A stretch of DNA of 57,068 nt from an uncultured Prochlorococcus sp. (GCA_902535185.1 CACAST010000002.1:1-57068); one strand, 5' to 3'. Positions 44,676 to 54,042 are shown, counted from the first letter of the stretch. The notes: a model not told the origin generated them from the letters alone. Numbers and translations: made by a program.

Positions 44676-45149
44676 CTAAGATTTGAACCAATCAGGAATT
44701 TCCTCATAACTTGCTTTATTCGATTTATTTTCTTTTGATTCTGTTTTCCAACAACATGTTCTGCCCTTATCCTTATCCTTTAAGTATTCATTAGCCCATC
44801 TCCAAATTAATTCAGAGGTGAACTCCATTCCCACGTTATCCATAATTCTCAGATCTAAAGCATCTAAGTCATGTAATTTTTTCCAGTAATTCAGCAAAGG
44901 GTCATCTTTATTTATTAGAAAAGTATGGTCAAATTGCACCTTTAGTCTCTTTTCTAGGGGCTTTAGACTTGAAAAATCGACAACAAAACCATTTAGGTCT
45001 AATTTTTTTGCAGTGAACCAAAATGTAAATGATCTTGAATATCCATGCACAAATCTGCAGTGGCCTTCATGGCGCCATTGCCTATGTGAACAGGGAAAAT
45101 CCTCATAACTTTTGCTGCATGAAAATTTCATAGAATGAATATACATCAA
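44676..45149 (-). CDS. 6-pyruvoyl-tetrahydropterin synthase/QueD-like protein with variant zinc motif
   Basis: CSHRQWRHEGHCRFVHGYSRSFTF, GFVVDFSSLKPLEKRLKVQFDHTFL, aligned by eye to QueD pattern HR..EGHxCxxxHGHSF / DFxxLK / DH. Confidence 0.82.
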   Translation of the reverse strand: MMYIHSMKFSCSKSYEDFPCSHRQWRHEGHCRFVHGYSRSFTFWFTAKKLDLNGFVVDFSSLKPLEKRLKVQFDHTFLINKDDPLLNYWKKLHDLDALDLRIMDNVGMEFTSELIWRWANEYLKDKDKGRTCCWKTESKENKSNKASYEEIPDWFKS

Positions 45150-45209
45150 TTAACTGTTAGGATAATTTTTAGTAAAACAAATTGAGTAGGATTTAACATA
45201 ACGAACATA

Positions 45210-45869
45210 ATGACTTATTCAACTAATTTTTCGATAGAGGATCTACGCTTTGATAATTATGGATTAATCCCTGCAATAGCACAAGATTGGCTTGACGGAT
45301 CAATTCTTATGCTTGCTTGGATGAACAAAGAATCTTTGACAATGACACTTGAAACCAAAAACGTTCATTATTGGAGTAGATCAAGATCCGAAATTTGGAG
45401 AAAAGGAGCTACGAGTGGAAGTACCCAAATACTTAAGGAGATAAGATTCGACTGCGATAATGATGCACTAGTCCTTTTGATTGAACAAAATGGTTCAGGA
45501 GCATGTCACACTGGGGAAAAAAGTTGTTTTTTCAACGAAATCAAAATTAATCAAAGTGATAGAAAAGAGAAAAAAACAACTCCCTTCTCAAATATTTGCT
45601 CTGAATTATTCAATACAATTAACGAAAGATCAATAAATCCATCAGAAAAAAGTTACACAAATCATTTATTAACAAAAGGTAGTAATACTATTTTGAAAAA
45701 AATAGGAGAGGAATCTGCAGAATTTATAATGGCTTGCAAAGATAATGATAAAAATTCAATCTCAAATGAAGCTGCTGACTTAATTTATCATCTCCAAGTA
45801 GCCCTTATGCATAAAGGGGTTGAGTGGAGAGATGTACTTGCTGTTCTAGAATCAAGAAGAAAAAATTAA
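45210..45869 (+). CDS. hisIE: Bifunctional phosphoribosyl-AMP cyclohydrolase / phosphoribosyl-ATP pyrophosphatase
   Basis: MLAWMNKESLTMTLET, HYWSRSRSEIWRKGATSGSTQ, GACHTGEKSCF, and C-terminal KKIGEESAEFIMA...EAADLIYHLQVAL. Confidence 0.95.
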   Translation: MTYSTNFSIEDLRFDNYGLIPAIAQDWLDGSILMLAWMNKESLTMTLETKNVHYWSRSRSEIWRKGATSGSTQILKEIRFDCDNDALVLLIEQNGSGACHTGEKSCFFNEIKINQSDRKEKKTTPFSNICSELFNTINERSINPSEKSYTNHLLTKGSNTILKKIGEESAEFIMACKDNDKNSISNEAADLIYHLQVALMHKGVEWRDVLAVLESRRKN

Positions 45870-45940
45870 ATAATTAAAATTTATAATTTTTAATTTTTTT
45901 ACCTAAAAATTTTAAAAATAATGTTAACTAACTAATTAAT

Positions 45941-45970
45941 AATTATTAATTAATTATTAATTAATTATTA
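45941..45970. repeat. Short AT-only tandem repeat, unit AATTATTAATT (11 bp), about 2.7 copies
   Basis: Direct reading: AATTATTAATT at 45941-45951 and 45952-45962, then AATTATTA at 45963-45970. Confidence 0.85.
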
Positions 45971-46029
45971 CATGTATGGCTTCTTACTGGATTAACTATA
46001 AGTTAAATATATCAACATAGAGGTAAATC

Positions 46030-46953
46030 GTGAGTTCATTAAGCGATTTTCTTGGTGAAATAGGTCGGCATCAACTTTTGACGCCAGAAAGAGAACTCAC
46101 TATGGGCAGAAAAGTCCAAGAGATGGTTCTGCTTGTTAATAGATGTCAAGAGGCAGGAGGAAAAGGCCCCGCTTGTGAATACTCCGAAGCCGAGAGAAAA
46201 AAGATAAAAATTGGTGAAAAAGCTAAAAACGAAATGATAACAGCTAACTTAAGACTAGTTGTCAACCTCGCCAAGAGATACCAAGGGAAAGGATTAGAAT
46301 TACTGGACTTAATTCAGGAGGGTACATTAGGTCTTACAAGGGCCGTAGAAAAATATGATCCGTCTAGAGGACATAGATTTTCCACCTATGCTTATTGGTG
46401 GATTAGGCAAGGTTTAAATAGAGCATTGTCAACTCAAAGTAGAACGATAAGAATCCCTGTTAACATTAATGAAAAACTTACAAAACTAAGATCAGCAAAA
46501 TCAAAGCTTATGCAACTTAAGGGTATTCCACCTACTAGTGATGAGCTAGCTGAAGAGATGAAAATAACCAAAGAGGAAATTGACGAACTCCTTTCTTGTG
46601 AATTGAGAAGCATCACTGTAAGTCTCCAAGGTACTGTTAAATCAAAATCAGATCCTTCCGAGTTAGTTGATATTCTTCCAAGTGATCAAACTCCCCCGAT
46701 GGAATTAGCCGAATTAGCCGAAAGGACAGCCTCTGCTTGGAAGTTATTAGATAAAGCAAATTTAACTGAGAAAGAAAGAAAGATAGTAAGTTTAAGATTT
46801 GGTTTAGACGGCTCAAATGAATGGAGAACTTTAGCTGAAGTTGCAAGACATATGAGTTGTAGCAGGGAATATTGCCGACAAGTTGTTCAACGTGCTTTAA
46901 GAAAACTTAGAAAAGCAGGAATACAGAATGGATTAGTTGATAGTATTAGCTAA
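46030..46953 (+). CDS. Group 2 (RpoD-like) sigma-70 factor
   Basis: GTG start; NLRLVVNLAKRYQGKGLELLDLIQEGTLGLTRAVEKYDPSRGHRFSTYAYWWIRQGLNRAL (region 2) and region 4 VSLRFGLDGSNEWRTLAEVARHMSCSREYCRQVVQRALRKLR. Confidence 0.95.
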   Translation: MSSLSDFLGEIGRHQLLTPERELTMGRKVQEMVLLVNRCQEAGGKGPACEYSEAERKKIKIGEKAKNEMITANLRLVVNLAKRYQGKGLELLDLIQEGTLGLTRAVEKYDPSRGHRFSTYAYWWIRQGLNRALSTQSRTIRIPVNINEKLTKLRSAKSKLMQLKGIPPTSDELAEEMKITKEEIDELLSCELRSITVSLQGTVKSKSDPSELVDILPSDQTPPMELAELAERTASAWKLLDKANLTEKERKIVSLRFGLDGSNEWRTLAEVARHMSCSREYCRQVVQRALRKLRKAGIQNGLVDSIS

Positions 46954-46990
46954 AAATTCCATTAAAAATATTTAAATTTCATTTATAAGG

Positions 46991-47359
46991 ATGAAAGAGA
47001 ACTACAAAACTCAAGAAAAAATCTATGATGCTGAAGTTTTAGAAAGTTCAACATTTGATGAGAATATCATTATCAAGATTCTTATTAAAGCAGGAAGAAC
47101 AATTGCAAAGCCTGCATTAGAGGTTTTGGAGATGGCTATAGATCCTTTTACTCCAGCACAAGTAAGAGTTTCCTTAATGGCTGCCCTAGCTTATTTAATT
47201 ATGCCATTTGACCTTTTCCCTGACTTTATGCCATTAGTTGGTTTTAGTGATGATTTTGTTGCCCTCACAGCCGTACTTAGTATATGGAGCAAATATATGA
47301 CTCCTTCAATTAGAGCAAGAGCAGAGACCAAGCTTAATAAGTTATTCCCTTTTTATTAA
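46991..47359 (+). CDS. DUF1232 (YkvA-like) protein
   Basis: RVSLMAALAYLIMPFDLFPDFMPLVGFSDDFVALTAVL is the characteristic DUF1232 motif. Confidence 0.88.
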   Translation: MKENYKTQEKIYDAEVLESSTFDENIIIKILIKAGRTIAKPALEVLEMAIDPFTPAQVRVSLMAALAYLIMPFDLFPDFMPLVGFSDDFVALTAVLSIWSKYMTPSIRARAETKLNKLFPFY

Positions 47360-47680
47360 ATGAGTAAATTATCTCAACAGGAAGAAAGAGAACTTATCTC
47401 CTTTATTAAAGATTGGTTGAAATCTCATGGATTTAACCAAAAAGATTTAGCAAATGAATTAAATATTAAATCGAGTAGAACCTCTGAGATTATTCTTAAG
47501 ATTAAAGAATTACATAAAAAAGGCGGAATGTTCAATATTGCAAAAAATCTCATCAGGATTGAACAAAATTGGTTAAACAATTTCAAAAATGATTATCCAG
47601 AGAAAAAACAAACATCACCATATAGTCAATTAGATATCGACTCATTAGTAAACCAGATAACTCATGATACTTGTGAATAA
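47360..47680 (+). CDS. Small helix-turn-helix (XRE-like) protein
   Basis: FIKDWLKSHGFNQKDLANELNIKSSRTSEIILKIKEL reads as an HTH; starts immediately after the DUF1232 stop codon. Confidence 0.65.
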   Translation: MSKLSQQEERELISFIKDWLKSHGFNQKDLANELNIKSSRTSEIILKIKELHKKGGMFNIAKNLIRIEQNWLNNFKNDYPEKKQTSPYSQLDIDSLVNQITHDTCE

Positions 47681-47878
47681 ATATTATTTAAAATATTATT
47701 TTTTATTTAAAAATAATGAAACTCATTTAAAAACTAACCTTTAAATAAATATCGTTTTAATTCCTAAATTTGATAAATAATTTAATTATTAAAGCGAAAA
47801 CATTATGTATTTTTATTTAAATTAATTTTTTTTAAATTAATCATGAATAATTGCTAAAAATATTTTCGTAGATAATAT

Positions 47879-48148
47879 TTAAAATGCCTGAATCCAGGGA
47901 TAAATATCATAATTAATCCATATACCTTTTTCCCAATATATATCATCCTCAATAATATCTTTCAACTCATTTGCATCATTAGCATTAAAAATTCCAAACA
48001 AATATTTGGTACATTTAGTTGGCCCTAATGTTACTAGAATATCTCGATCTTTTAAGTATTTAAGTCTATTAAGATGTTGTTCACGAAACGGTCCCCTTTT
48101 ATTAATGGCATCTTCACAGTACTCTCCAAAAACTACAAACTTTTCCAT
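47879..48148 (-). CDS. YciI-like protein
   Basis: MEKFVVFGEYCEDAINKRGPFREQHLNRLKYLKDRDILVTLGPT...IFNANDANELKDIIEDDIYWEKGIWINYDIYPW; ferredoxin-like YciI pattern. Confidence 0.78.
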   Translation of the reverse strand: MEKFVVFGEYCEDAINKRGPFREQHLNRLKYLKDRDILVTLGPTKCTKYLFGIFNANDANELKDIIEDDIYWEKGIWINYDIYPWIQAF

Positions 48149-48245
48149 TTTTAAATATAAATAATAGAATTAATAGATACTTAATAATTGCATATATTAC
48201 ATACAAATTGCTATGTTATTTAATACAACTTTCTTTTAATTAATT

Positions 48246-48596
48246 ATGCTAACTGGAAGCGATCTCCTTGCAAAAGTTAAAGAACTTGGTGATGTTAGCA
48301 AATCTGACCTAGTTCGCGCCTGTGGATACGTTTCCACTAAGAAAAATGGAGGTGAACGTCTAAATTTTACAGCATTTTATGAAGCACTTCTAGAAGCAAA
48401 AGGAGTTAATCTTGGTGACTCTGGAGTTGCAGGTATTGGCAAAGGAGGAAGAAAGCTAAGTTATATTGCAACAGTTCAAGGAAACGGAAATCTTTTGATT
48501 GGGAAAGCATATACAGCACTTTTAGATTTAAAAGCTGGTGATGAATTTGAAATTAAGCTAGGGAAAAAACAAATCAGATTATTACCTACAGAATAA
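48246..48596 (+). CDS. cyAbrB-type transcriptional regulator
   Basis: LTGSDLLAKVKELGDVSKSDLVRACGYVSTKKNGGERLNFTAFYEALLEAKG then C-terminal AbrB-like YIATVQGNGNLLIGKAYTALLDLKAGDEFEIKLGKKQIRLL. Confidence 0.88.
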   Translation: MLTGSDLLAKVKELGDVSKSDLVRACGYVSTKKNGGERLNFTAFYEALLEAKGVNLGDSGVAGIGKGGRKLSYIATVQGNGNLLIGKAYTALLDLKAGDEFEIKLGKKQIRLLPTE

Positions 48597-48672
48597 TCTT
48601 AAAGACAGCAAAAATATTTTTATACATCATTTTTAATTAATTTTCTATAATTAAGTTTTTTTAATTAATGAA

Positions 48673-49527
48673 CTATTTTTTTATGTATTTTTTTTGATCT
48701 GCAGCTAAACGCATTTCCTTACAAAATTCACCAACATGATCGACGACATCTTTTTCACTTGAACTAGAAATTCTTTTTACAAATGCACTCCCAATAATTA
48801 CTCCATCTGCTCCCCACTCACGAACTTTATTAACATGTTCAGGAGTGGATATCCCAAAACCAACAGCAATTGGATTGCTATTTACATCTTTTAATTTAGC
48901 AATAAGATTTTCTACCCTATTTTCCATTTTGTTTCTCTCACCAGTGACACCTGTAACACTTACTAAATAAGTAAAGCCTTTTGTATGATTAGATATTTGT
49001 TTCATTCTTTCAAAAGGAGTAGTTGGAGCTACCAATAAAATCAAGTCCATGGAATGATTGCTAACTATTTTAGAAAATTTATAAGCTTCCTCTAGAGGGA
49101 GATCAGGAACTATTAGTCCTGAAACTCCAGCATTAGATGCCATCTCACAAAACTTTTCAAAGCCAAAACATAGTAATGGATTTAGGTAAGAAAAAAGGAT
49201 GATGGGAATATTTAATTTACCCTTTAAAGACTCTAAAAGTTTAATAACTTTTCTTGGGCTAGTACCTGACTTTAAGGCGCGAGAGGCCGACACTTGAATA
49301 ACAGGTCCATCTGCAAGTGGGTCACTGTAAGGTATACCTAATTCGATAAGGTCAGCCCCATTTTCTTGTAACCTTAATAAAATCTCAGAAGTTATTTCAA
49401 TATTGGGATCCCCAGCCATTATAAAAGGCATCAAAGCTAATTTTTTATTATTTTTTAAGTCAAAAAACTTCTCATCTACCTTAGATAAAAATTCATTTTT
49501 AGTAATTTGCATTTTGTTGTCTTTCAT
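48673..49527 (-). CDS. trpA: Tryptophan synthase alpha chain
   Basis: LMPFIMAGDPNIEIT, ADLIELGIPYSDPLADGPVIQVSASRAL, GLIVPDLPLEEA, FTYLVSVTGVTGER, VGFGISTPEHV. Confidence 0.97.
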   Translation of the reverse strand: MKDNKMQITKNEFLSKVDEKFFDLKNNKKLALMPFIMAGDPNIEITSEILLRLQENGADLIELGIPYSDPLADGPVIQVSASRALKSGTSPRKVIKLLESLKGKLNIPIILFSYLNPLLCFGFEKFCEMASNAGVSGLIVPDLPLEEAYKFSKIVSNHSMDLILLVAPTTPFERMKQISNHTKGFTYLVSVTGVTGERNKMENRVENLIAKLKDVNSNPIAVGFGISTPEHVNKVREWGADGVIIGSAFVKRISSSSEKDVVDHVGEFCKEMRLAADQKKYIKK

Positions 49528-49555
49528 AATTTTTAGATATTTATCTATAAAAAAT

Positions 49556-49876
49556 TTATGGATTTTTCTCTAGATCTTCCATTAGTTTTTGCTGCTCTTC
49601 CTTTGGCAATGCGTTGAATTTGCTTTCTAGTTTATCATTAACAACTTTTTCATACTCTTTTCTATAACGCTTCCTTTGTTCCATAAAAGTCATTTTTCCA
49701 TTTACAACTCTATAAACATAAGATGTTACCCAAGTAATAACAATCAAAATCAAGATGCAACTTGAGAGAGTAGTGGCAGTAAAATTGTCGATACCAATTT
49801 GCGGTGAAAATTTATAACTAATTAATCCTATTAATGAAATAAATAAACCTATTTGTATAACTTTACCTTTAGTCAA
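49556..49876 (-). CDS. DUF3007-like two-TM protein
   Basis: Two TM segments then KMTFMEQRKRYRKEYEKVVNDKLESKFNALPKEEQQKLMEDLE; lies between ndhL and trpA. Confidence 0.7.
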   Translation of the reverse strand: MTKGKVIQIGLFISLIGLISYKFSPQIGIDNFTATTLSSCILILIVITWVTSYVYRVVNGKMTFMEQRKRYRKEYEKVVNDKLESKFNALPKEEQQKLMEDLEKNP

Positions 49877-49880
49877 TTAT

Positions 49881-50114
49881 TTACCCTTTACCGCTTCCTT
49901 TTAGTCGGAGATTTAAAAATGGAGAAAATAAAATTAAACCCGGAAAGAAAAGAAATACAAGGCCATAAATTCCTAATCTTTCAAATTTGCCCATAATATT
50001 CCATCTATTATTCATCCAGTAAAATAGTAATAATGGGATAACAAATAAATAGGTAGAGATAATTCCAATATATGCAATTAAAGTAGCGAATGAATTATTG
50101 AAAAAACTTTCCAT
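49881..50114 (-). CDS. ndhL: NAD(P)H-quinone oxidoreductase subunit L
   Basis: [61 protein letters not shown]; NdhL-like two-TM protein. Confidence 0.86.
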   Translation of the reverse strand: MESFFNNSFATLIAYIGIISTYLFVIPLLLFYWMNNRWNIMGKFERLGIYGLVFLFFPGLILFSPFLNLRLKGSGKG

Positions 50115-50193
50115 TTTGATTTATGGTTGCTTAGTTAAAACATAACAACTATGGGAAGTTATCGTCAGAACTAAAAATAAATGATTAAATAAT

Positions 50194-50278
50194 GGGAGTG
50201 GGGGGACTTGAACCCCCACGAGCTAAATCGCTCGACGGATTTTAAGTCCGGCGCGTCTACCAATTCCGCCACACTCCC
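50194..50278 (-). tRNA. trnL: tRNA-Leu (anticodon UAA), intronless
   Basis: Reverse complement GGGAGTGTGGCGGAATTGGTAGACGCGCCGGACTTAAAATCCGTCGAGCGATTTAGCTCGTGGGGGTTCAAGTCCCCCCACTCCC: 7-bp acceptor stem, TAA anticodon, long variable arm, GTTCAAG T-loop; CCA not encoded. Confidence 0.97.
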
Positions 50279-50377
50279 GAAGGAATTTGCGCTATCTAAT
50301 CGTAGCCGAAAGCTACCCATTTAACCAAGAAAAATTGGAAAATTTACACTTTTAATTCTCAGATTAAATCTAATTTT

Positions 50378-51427
50378 TTAATTTAATATTCCCTCTACTT
50401 GCCATTGCAAAGTTTCACCTGCATGAAATGGCTTTATTTGTCCTACAACATTTTTTTCTTCAACAACATCAATAAATTCTTTAATTTTATTTGGTCTAGA
50501 AACTAATTTTAATTTTTCTTTATTTGGGGGCACATTATAAAAATTAGGACCATTCAAACTTGCAAACTTTTCAAAATTATCTAGAGCATCCTCCTCTTCA
50601 AATACCGTTAAATAGCTTTCTATTGCTACTGGTGAATTAAAAATACCTGCACATCCACAAAAAGCTTTCCACTTCCTAAGATGTGGAGCGGAGTCAGTTC
50701 CCAAGAAAAAACATTTTTCCCCACTTGTTGCAGCTTTCCTTAAAGAAAGTCTATTATTTTCCCTCTTAGCAACTGGTAAGCAGTAAAAATCACTATTTAA
50801 ACCTCCAAAAAACATTGCATTTCTATTTATATGCAAATGATGCGGAGTGATAGTAGCTCCAATATTATTTTCTTGAACAAAATTCACTGCATAAGAGGTA
50901 GTTATATGTTCTAAAACGATTTTTAATTTTGGAAATCTTTTGGTGATTTGAGAAAGTTCTCTATCTATAAAAACTTCTTCTCTGTCGAATACATCTATAT
51001 CGGAATCAGTCACCTCCCCGTGAATTAAAAGAGGCATCCCATTATCTTGCATTGATTCGAAAATCTTATATAAATTTTCTATTTTCTTTACTCCATGACT
51101 AGAATTTGTTGTCGCATTAGCAGGGTATAATTTCGCAGCGAAAAAAATATTATTTTTAAAACCATTTATTAGTTCCTCTTTATCAGTTTCATCTGTAAGA
51201 TAGATTGTCATTAGTGGTTCAAACTTAGAAGTTTCTGGTATAGCTTCAACAATAGATTTCTTATAAGAAATAGCTCTATTGATTGTTGTTATGGGACTTT
51301 TAGTATTTGGCATTACAATGGCTCTTCCAAAATATTCTGAAGTAAAATGAATAATATTTTTTAATACAAGACCTTCTCTTAAATGTAAATGCCAATCATC
51401 AGGTTTTATTATGGTTAAAGTCTTCAA
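50378..51427 (-). CDS. pyrC: Dihydroorotase
   Basis: KPDDWHLHLREG, AIVMPNTKSP, KLYPANATTNSSHGV, LIHGEVTD, LEHITTSYAV, FLGTDSAPHLRKWK. Confidence 0.96.
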   Translation of the reverse strand: MKTLTIIKPDDWHLHLREGLVLKNIIHFTSEYFGRAIVMPNTKSPITTINRAISYKKSIVEAIPETSKFEPLMTIYLTDETDKEELINGFKNNIFFAAKLYPANATTNSSHGVKKIENLYKIFESMQDNGMPLLIHGEVTDSDIDVFDREEVFIDRELSQITKRFPKLKIVLEHITTSYAVNFVQENNIGATITPHHLHINRNAMFFGGLNSDFYCLPVAKRENNRLSLRKAATSGEKCFFLGTDSAPHLRKWKAFCGCAGIFNSPVAIESYLTVFEEEDALDNFEKFASLNGPNFYNVPPNKEKLKLVSRPNKIKEFIDVVEEKNVVGQIKPFHAGETLQWQVEGILN

Positions 51428-51544
51428 AATTTTTTCTATTTAATTAATTTTAACAGCAAATTAAAATTGACAATAAATTATAGATATTCGAGGATAGTTA
51501 TTAGCCAATTATGAAAATTTTATTATCTAAATAAAAAACTAAAT

Positions 51545-52624
51545 ATGAGTGATTTTTTATTTCCAATAATAGAAATAGTTTTAGGCATAGTTCTACTTTT
51601 TGCTGGAGGAGAGTTCTTTATTCAAGGAGCCATATCTTTATCTTTAATTTTAGGAATACCTCAAATTGTAATTGGTTTAACCGTTGTTTCTCTTGGAACA
51701 AGCTCTCCTGAGTTGTTGGTAAGTTTAAGCTCAATTTTTAAAGGCAGTGACTCGCTTGCGGCAAGCAATGTAATTGGAAGCAATATTTTTAATGTTCTCG
51801 TTGTTTTGGGTATAAGCTCATTGATAACACCTCTCAAAGTGAAAAGCAGAATAGTCAGAAGAGATGTGCCTCTTTTAATGGCAATTTCTTGTGCAGTTTG
51901 GGCTATGTCATCAACAGGCTTATTAACATTGCAAGCAGGTGTATTTCTAATATTTTGTTTAATCTTAAATACAATATGGGAAATTAATACCATCAATGAG
52001 AAAGGAGATGAGGCCAAAGATGCTGAACCAGAAATAGAAGAATTAAAAGATAACTATAAAGGGAAGATTAATATTTTACTAAAGTTAATATTGGGAATAT
52101 TTCTTTTAAGCTTTGGTTCAAATATTTTAGTAAATGGTTCTAAAACGCTCGCTACTCTTTTGGGTGTAAATGAAATTGTCATTGGTTTAACTATCGTCGC
52201 AACTGGAACATCTTTACCAGAATTAGTAACTTCAATAATTGCTGCATTTAAAGGCAAAACAGATCTTGCGATTGGGAATGTAATAGGAAGTAATTTACTC
52301 AATCAACTTTTAATCCTTGGAAGTTGCAGCATTTTTTCAGGATTTAAAGGTTTAGTAATTGAACAGAGTCTAATAAAAGTTGACTTACCTTTTATGGTTT
52401 TAACTACCTTTGCATGCTTACCAATTTTCTGGAGCAAAGGGAAAATCACAAGAATTGAAGGATTTATTTTGCTTAATCTTTATATTTTCTACATTCTCGA
52501 TAAGATACTTTTCCTGAATGGATTTAACTTCCTCTCTGAATTAAGGATAGGTTTATTTATTTACTTTGCATTTCTTATAGTATTTCTAATTTTTCAAGAA
52601 AAATTAAAATTTTCTAATTCATAA
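51545..52624 (+). CDS. Na+/Ca2+ exchanger family (CaCA) antiporter
   Basis: Two inverted-topology alpha-repeats: GLTVVSLGTSSPELLVSL...NVIGSNIFNVLVVLG and GLTIVATGTSLPELVTSI...NVIGSNLLNQLLILG. Confidence 0.94.
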   Translation: MSDFLFPIIEIVLGIVLLFAGGEFFIQGAISLSLILGIPQIVIGLTVVSLGTSSPELLVSLSSIFKGSDSLAASNVIGSNIFNVLVVLGISSLITPLKVKSRIVRRDVPLLMAISCAVWAMSSTGLLTLQAGVFLIFCLILNTIWEINTINEKGDEAKDAEPEIEELKDNYKGKINILLKLILGIFLLSFGSNILVNGSKTLATLLGVNEIVIGLTIVATGTSLPELVTSIIAAFKGKTDLAIGNVIGSNLLNQLLILGSCSIFSGFKGLVIEQSLIKVDLPFMVLTTFACLPIFWSKGKITRIEGFILLNLYIFYILDKILFLNGFNFLSELRIGLFIYFAFLIVFLIFQEKLKFSNS

Positions 52625-52626
52625 TT

Positions 52627-53991
52627 TTATCCATACATAGTCACAAATTCTTCTGAGATAGTTGGATGCAAAGCCATAGTAATATCAAAGTCTTTTTTTG
52701 TTATCCCTGCATTTAATGAAATTGATACCATTTGAATAATCTCGGACGATGTTTCTCCAAACATATGACATCCTAGGACTTTGTCAGTTAGCTTATTAAC
52801 TACAATCTTCAACATACATTTTGATTTATACTTTTTAAAGGTATTAGACATAGGGGTAAATTTGCATTTGAAAATTTTTATATTTTTTTCAGAGTAAATC
52901 TCTTTAGCTCTTTTCTCACTTAAGCCAACTGTTGAAATTTCAGGAATAGTAAAAACGGCTTTAGGAATATATTCATAATTTACTTTTCTTTTTTGGTCAT
53001 TAAAAAAATTATCCGAAAAAACTCTACCTTGTTCTATTGCTACTGGAGTTAAGTTTGGTTTATTTATGATATCGCCGACTGCAAAAATATTTGCGTTGCT
53101 TGTTTGATTAAGTTCATCAACATCTAAATATTGTCCATCCATCTTTAGATTTAAAAACTCTAAATTTAAAGGCAAAAGATTTGGTTCTCTTCCTGTAGCA
53201 ATAAGGATATTATTAGTGAGGAGTTTATCCCCCGATTCTAGGGTAGATTCCAAATTCCCATTTACTCTTTTGATAGACTTCAATTGAGCATTGGTAATTA
53301 TTTTGATATCAGTAAAAGTAGGTGATTCCTCCAGGCACAAAGAAAGATCCTCATCAAAACCATTAAGTAAATGTTTACCTCTAATTAATTGAGTTACTTC
53401 GGTACCTAAATTTCTGAAAATAGAAGCAAATTCACAAGCAATATATCCTCCTCCTACTATTAATATTGATTTAGGAAACTTTTCTAATTCAAAAATATCA
53501 TCACTAGTCCATGCCAAATCTACCCCAGGAATATTTAATTTATTTGGTTTACCTCCAACTGAAATAAGAATTTTTTTTGAACTTATTTTGTTTTTAATTT
53601 TCTTCGTTTTTGGACAAATAATTTCTAATTCATTTTGAGTCGTAAATCTTCCTAAGCCCTCAAAAACAGTTACATTCAATTTTTTTAAAGAATTTCTATG
53701 TAAATCACTTAATCTAGAAACCTCCTCTCTAATATTCTTCAATAATATGTTTGATGCAAAATCAATACCCTCATTTTTTAATCCATATCCTTCAGAAGAA
53801 TCCATATTTTTTTTACTTCTAGCTGCATAAACCATCAATTTTTTTGGAACACATCCTCTTATTACACAAGTTCCTCCTATTTGATTTATTTCTATGATTG
53901 CGACTTTTGCTCCATAACTAGCCGCACGTTTAGCCGCCGCCAGTCCTCCAGATCCAGCGCCAACAACAATTAAATCAAATTCAAATTCCAA
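52627..53991 (-). CDS. gor: Glutathione reductase
   Basis: VVGAGSGGLAAAKRAASYGAKVAIIE, redox GGTCVIRGCVPKKLMVYAA, LIVGGGYIACEFASIFRNLG, ALHPTISEEFVTM. Confidence 0.95.
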   Translation of the reverse strand: MEFEFDLIVVGAGSGGLAAAKRAASYGAKVAIIEINQIGGTCVIRGCVPKKLMVYAARSKKNMDSSEGYGLKNEGIDFASNILLKNIREEVSRLSDLHRNSLKKLNVTVFEGLGRFTTQNELEIICPKTKKIKNKISSKKILISVGGKPNKLNIPGVDLAWTSDDIFELEKFPKSILIVGGGYIACEFASIFRNLGTEVTQLIRGKHLLNGFDEDLSLCLEESPTFTDIKIITNAQLKSIKRVNGNLESTLESGDKLLTNNILIATGREPNLLPLNLEFLNLKMDGQYLDVDELNQTSNANIFAVGDIINKPNLTPVAIEQGRVFSDNFFNDQKRKVNYEYIPKAVFTIPEISTVGLSEKRAKEIYSEKNIKIFKCKFTPMSNTFKKYKSKCMLKIVVNKLTDKVLGCHMFGETSSEIIQMVSISLNAGITKKDFDITMALHPTISEEFVTMYG

Positions 53992-54042
53992 GACTTTTTT
54001 AATGAATTATTATAGCTTTAGTTTATAGCTTTAATTCAAATA

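Noticed and set aside
50194-50278. Possible group I intron in tRNA-Leu(UAA), common in many cyanobacteria
   Set aside because: The tRNA reads continuously through the anticodon loop (CCGGACTTAAAATCCG) with no insertion.
50115-50377. Possible tRNA-associated genomic island or integrase site
   Set aside because: No integrase, attachment-site duplication or foreign genes; flanks are core genes (ndhL, pyrC).
51661-52302. Two minus-strand ORFs (51661-52017, 52054-52302) that resemble each other
   Set aside because: Their similarity is the shadow of the two internal alpha-repeats of the CaCA antiporter on the plus strand.
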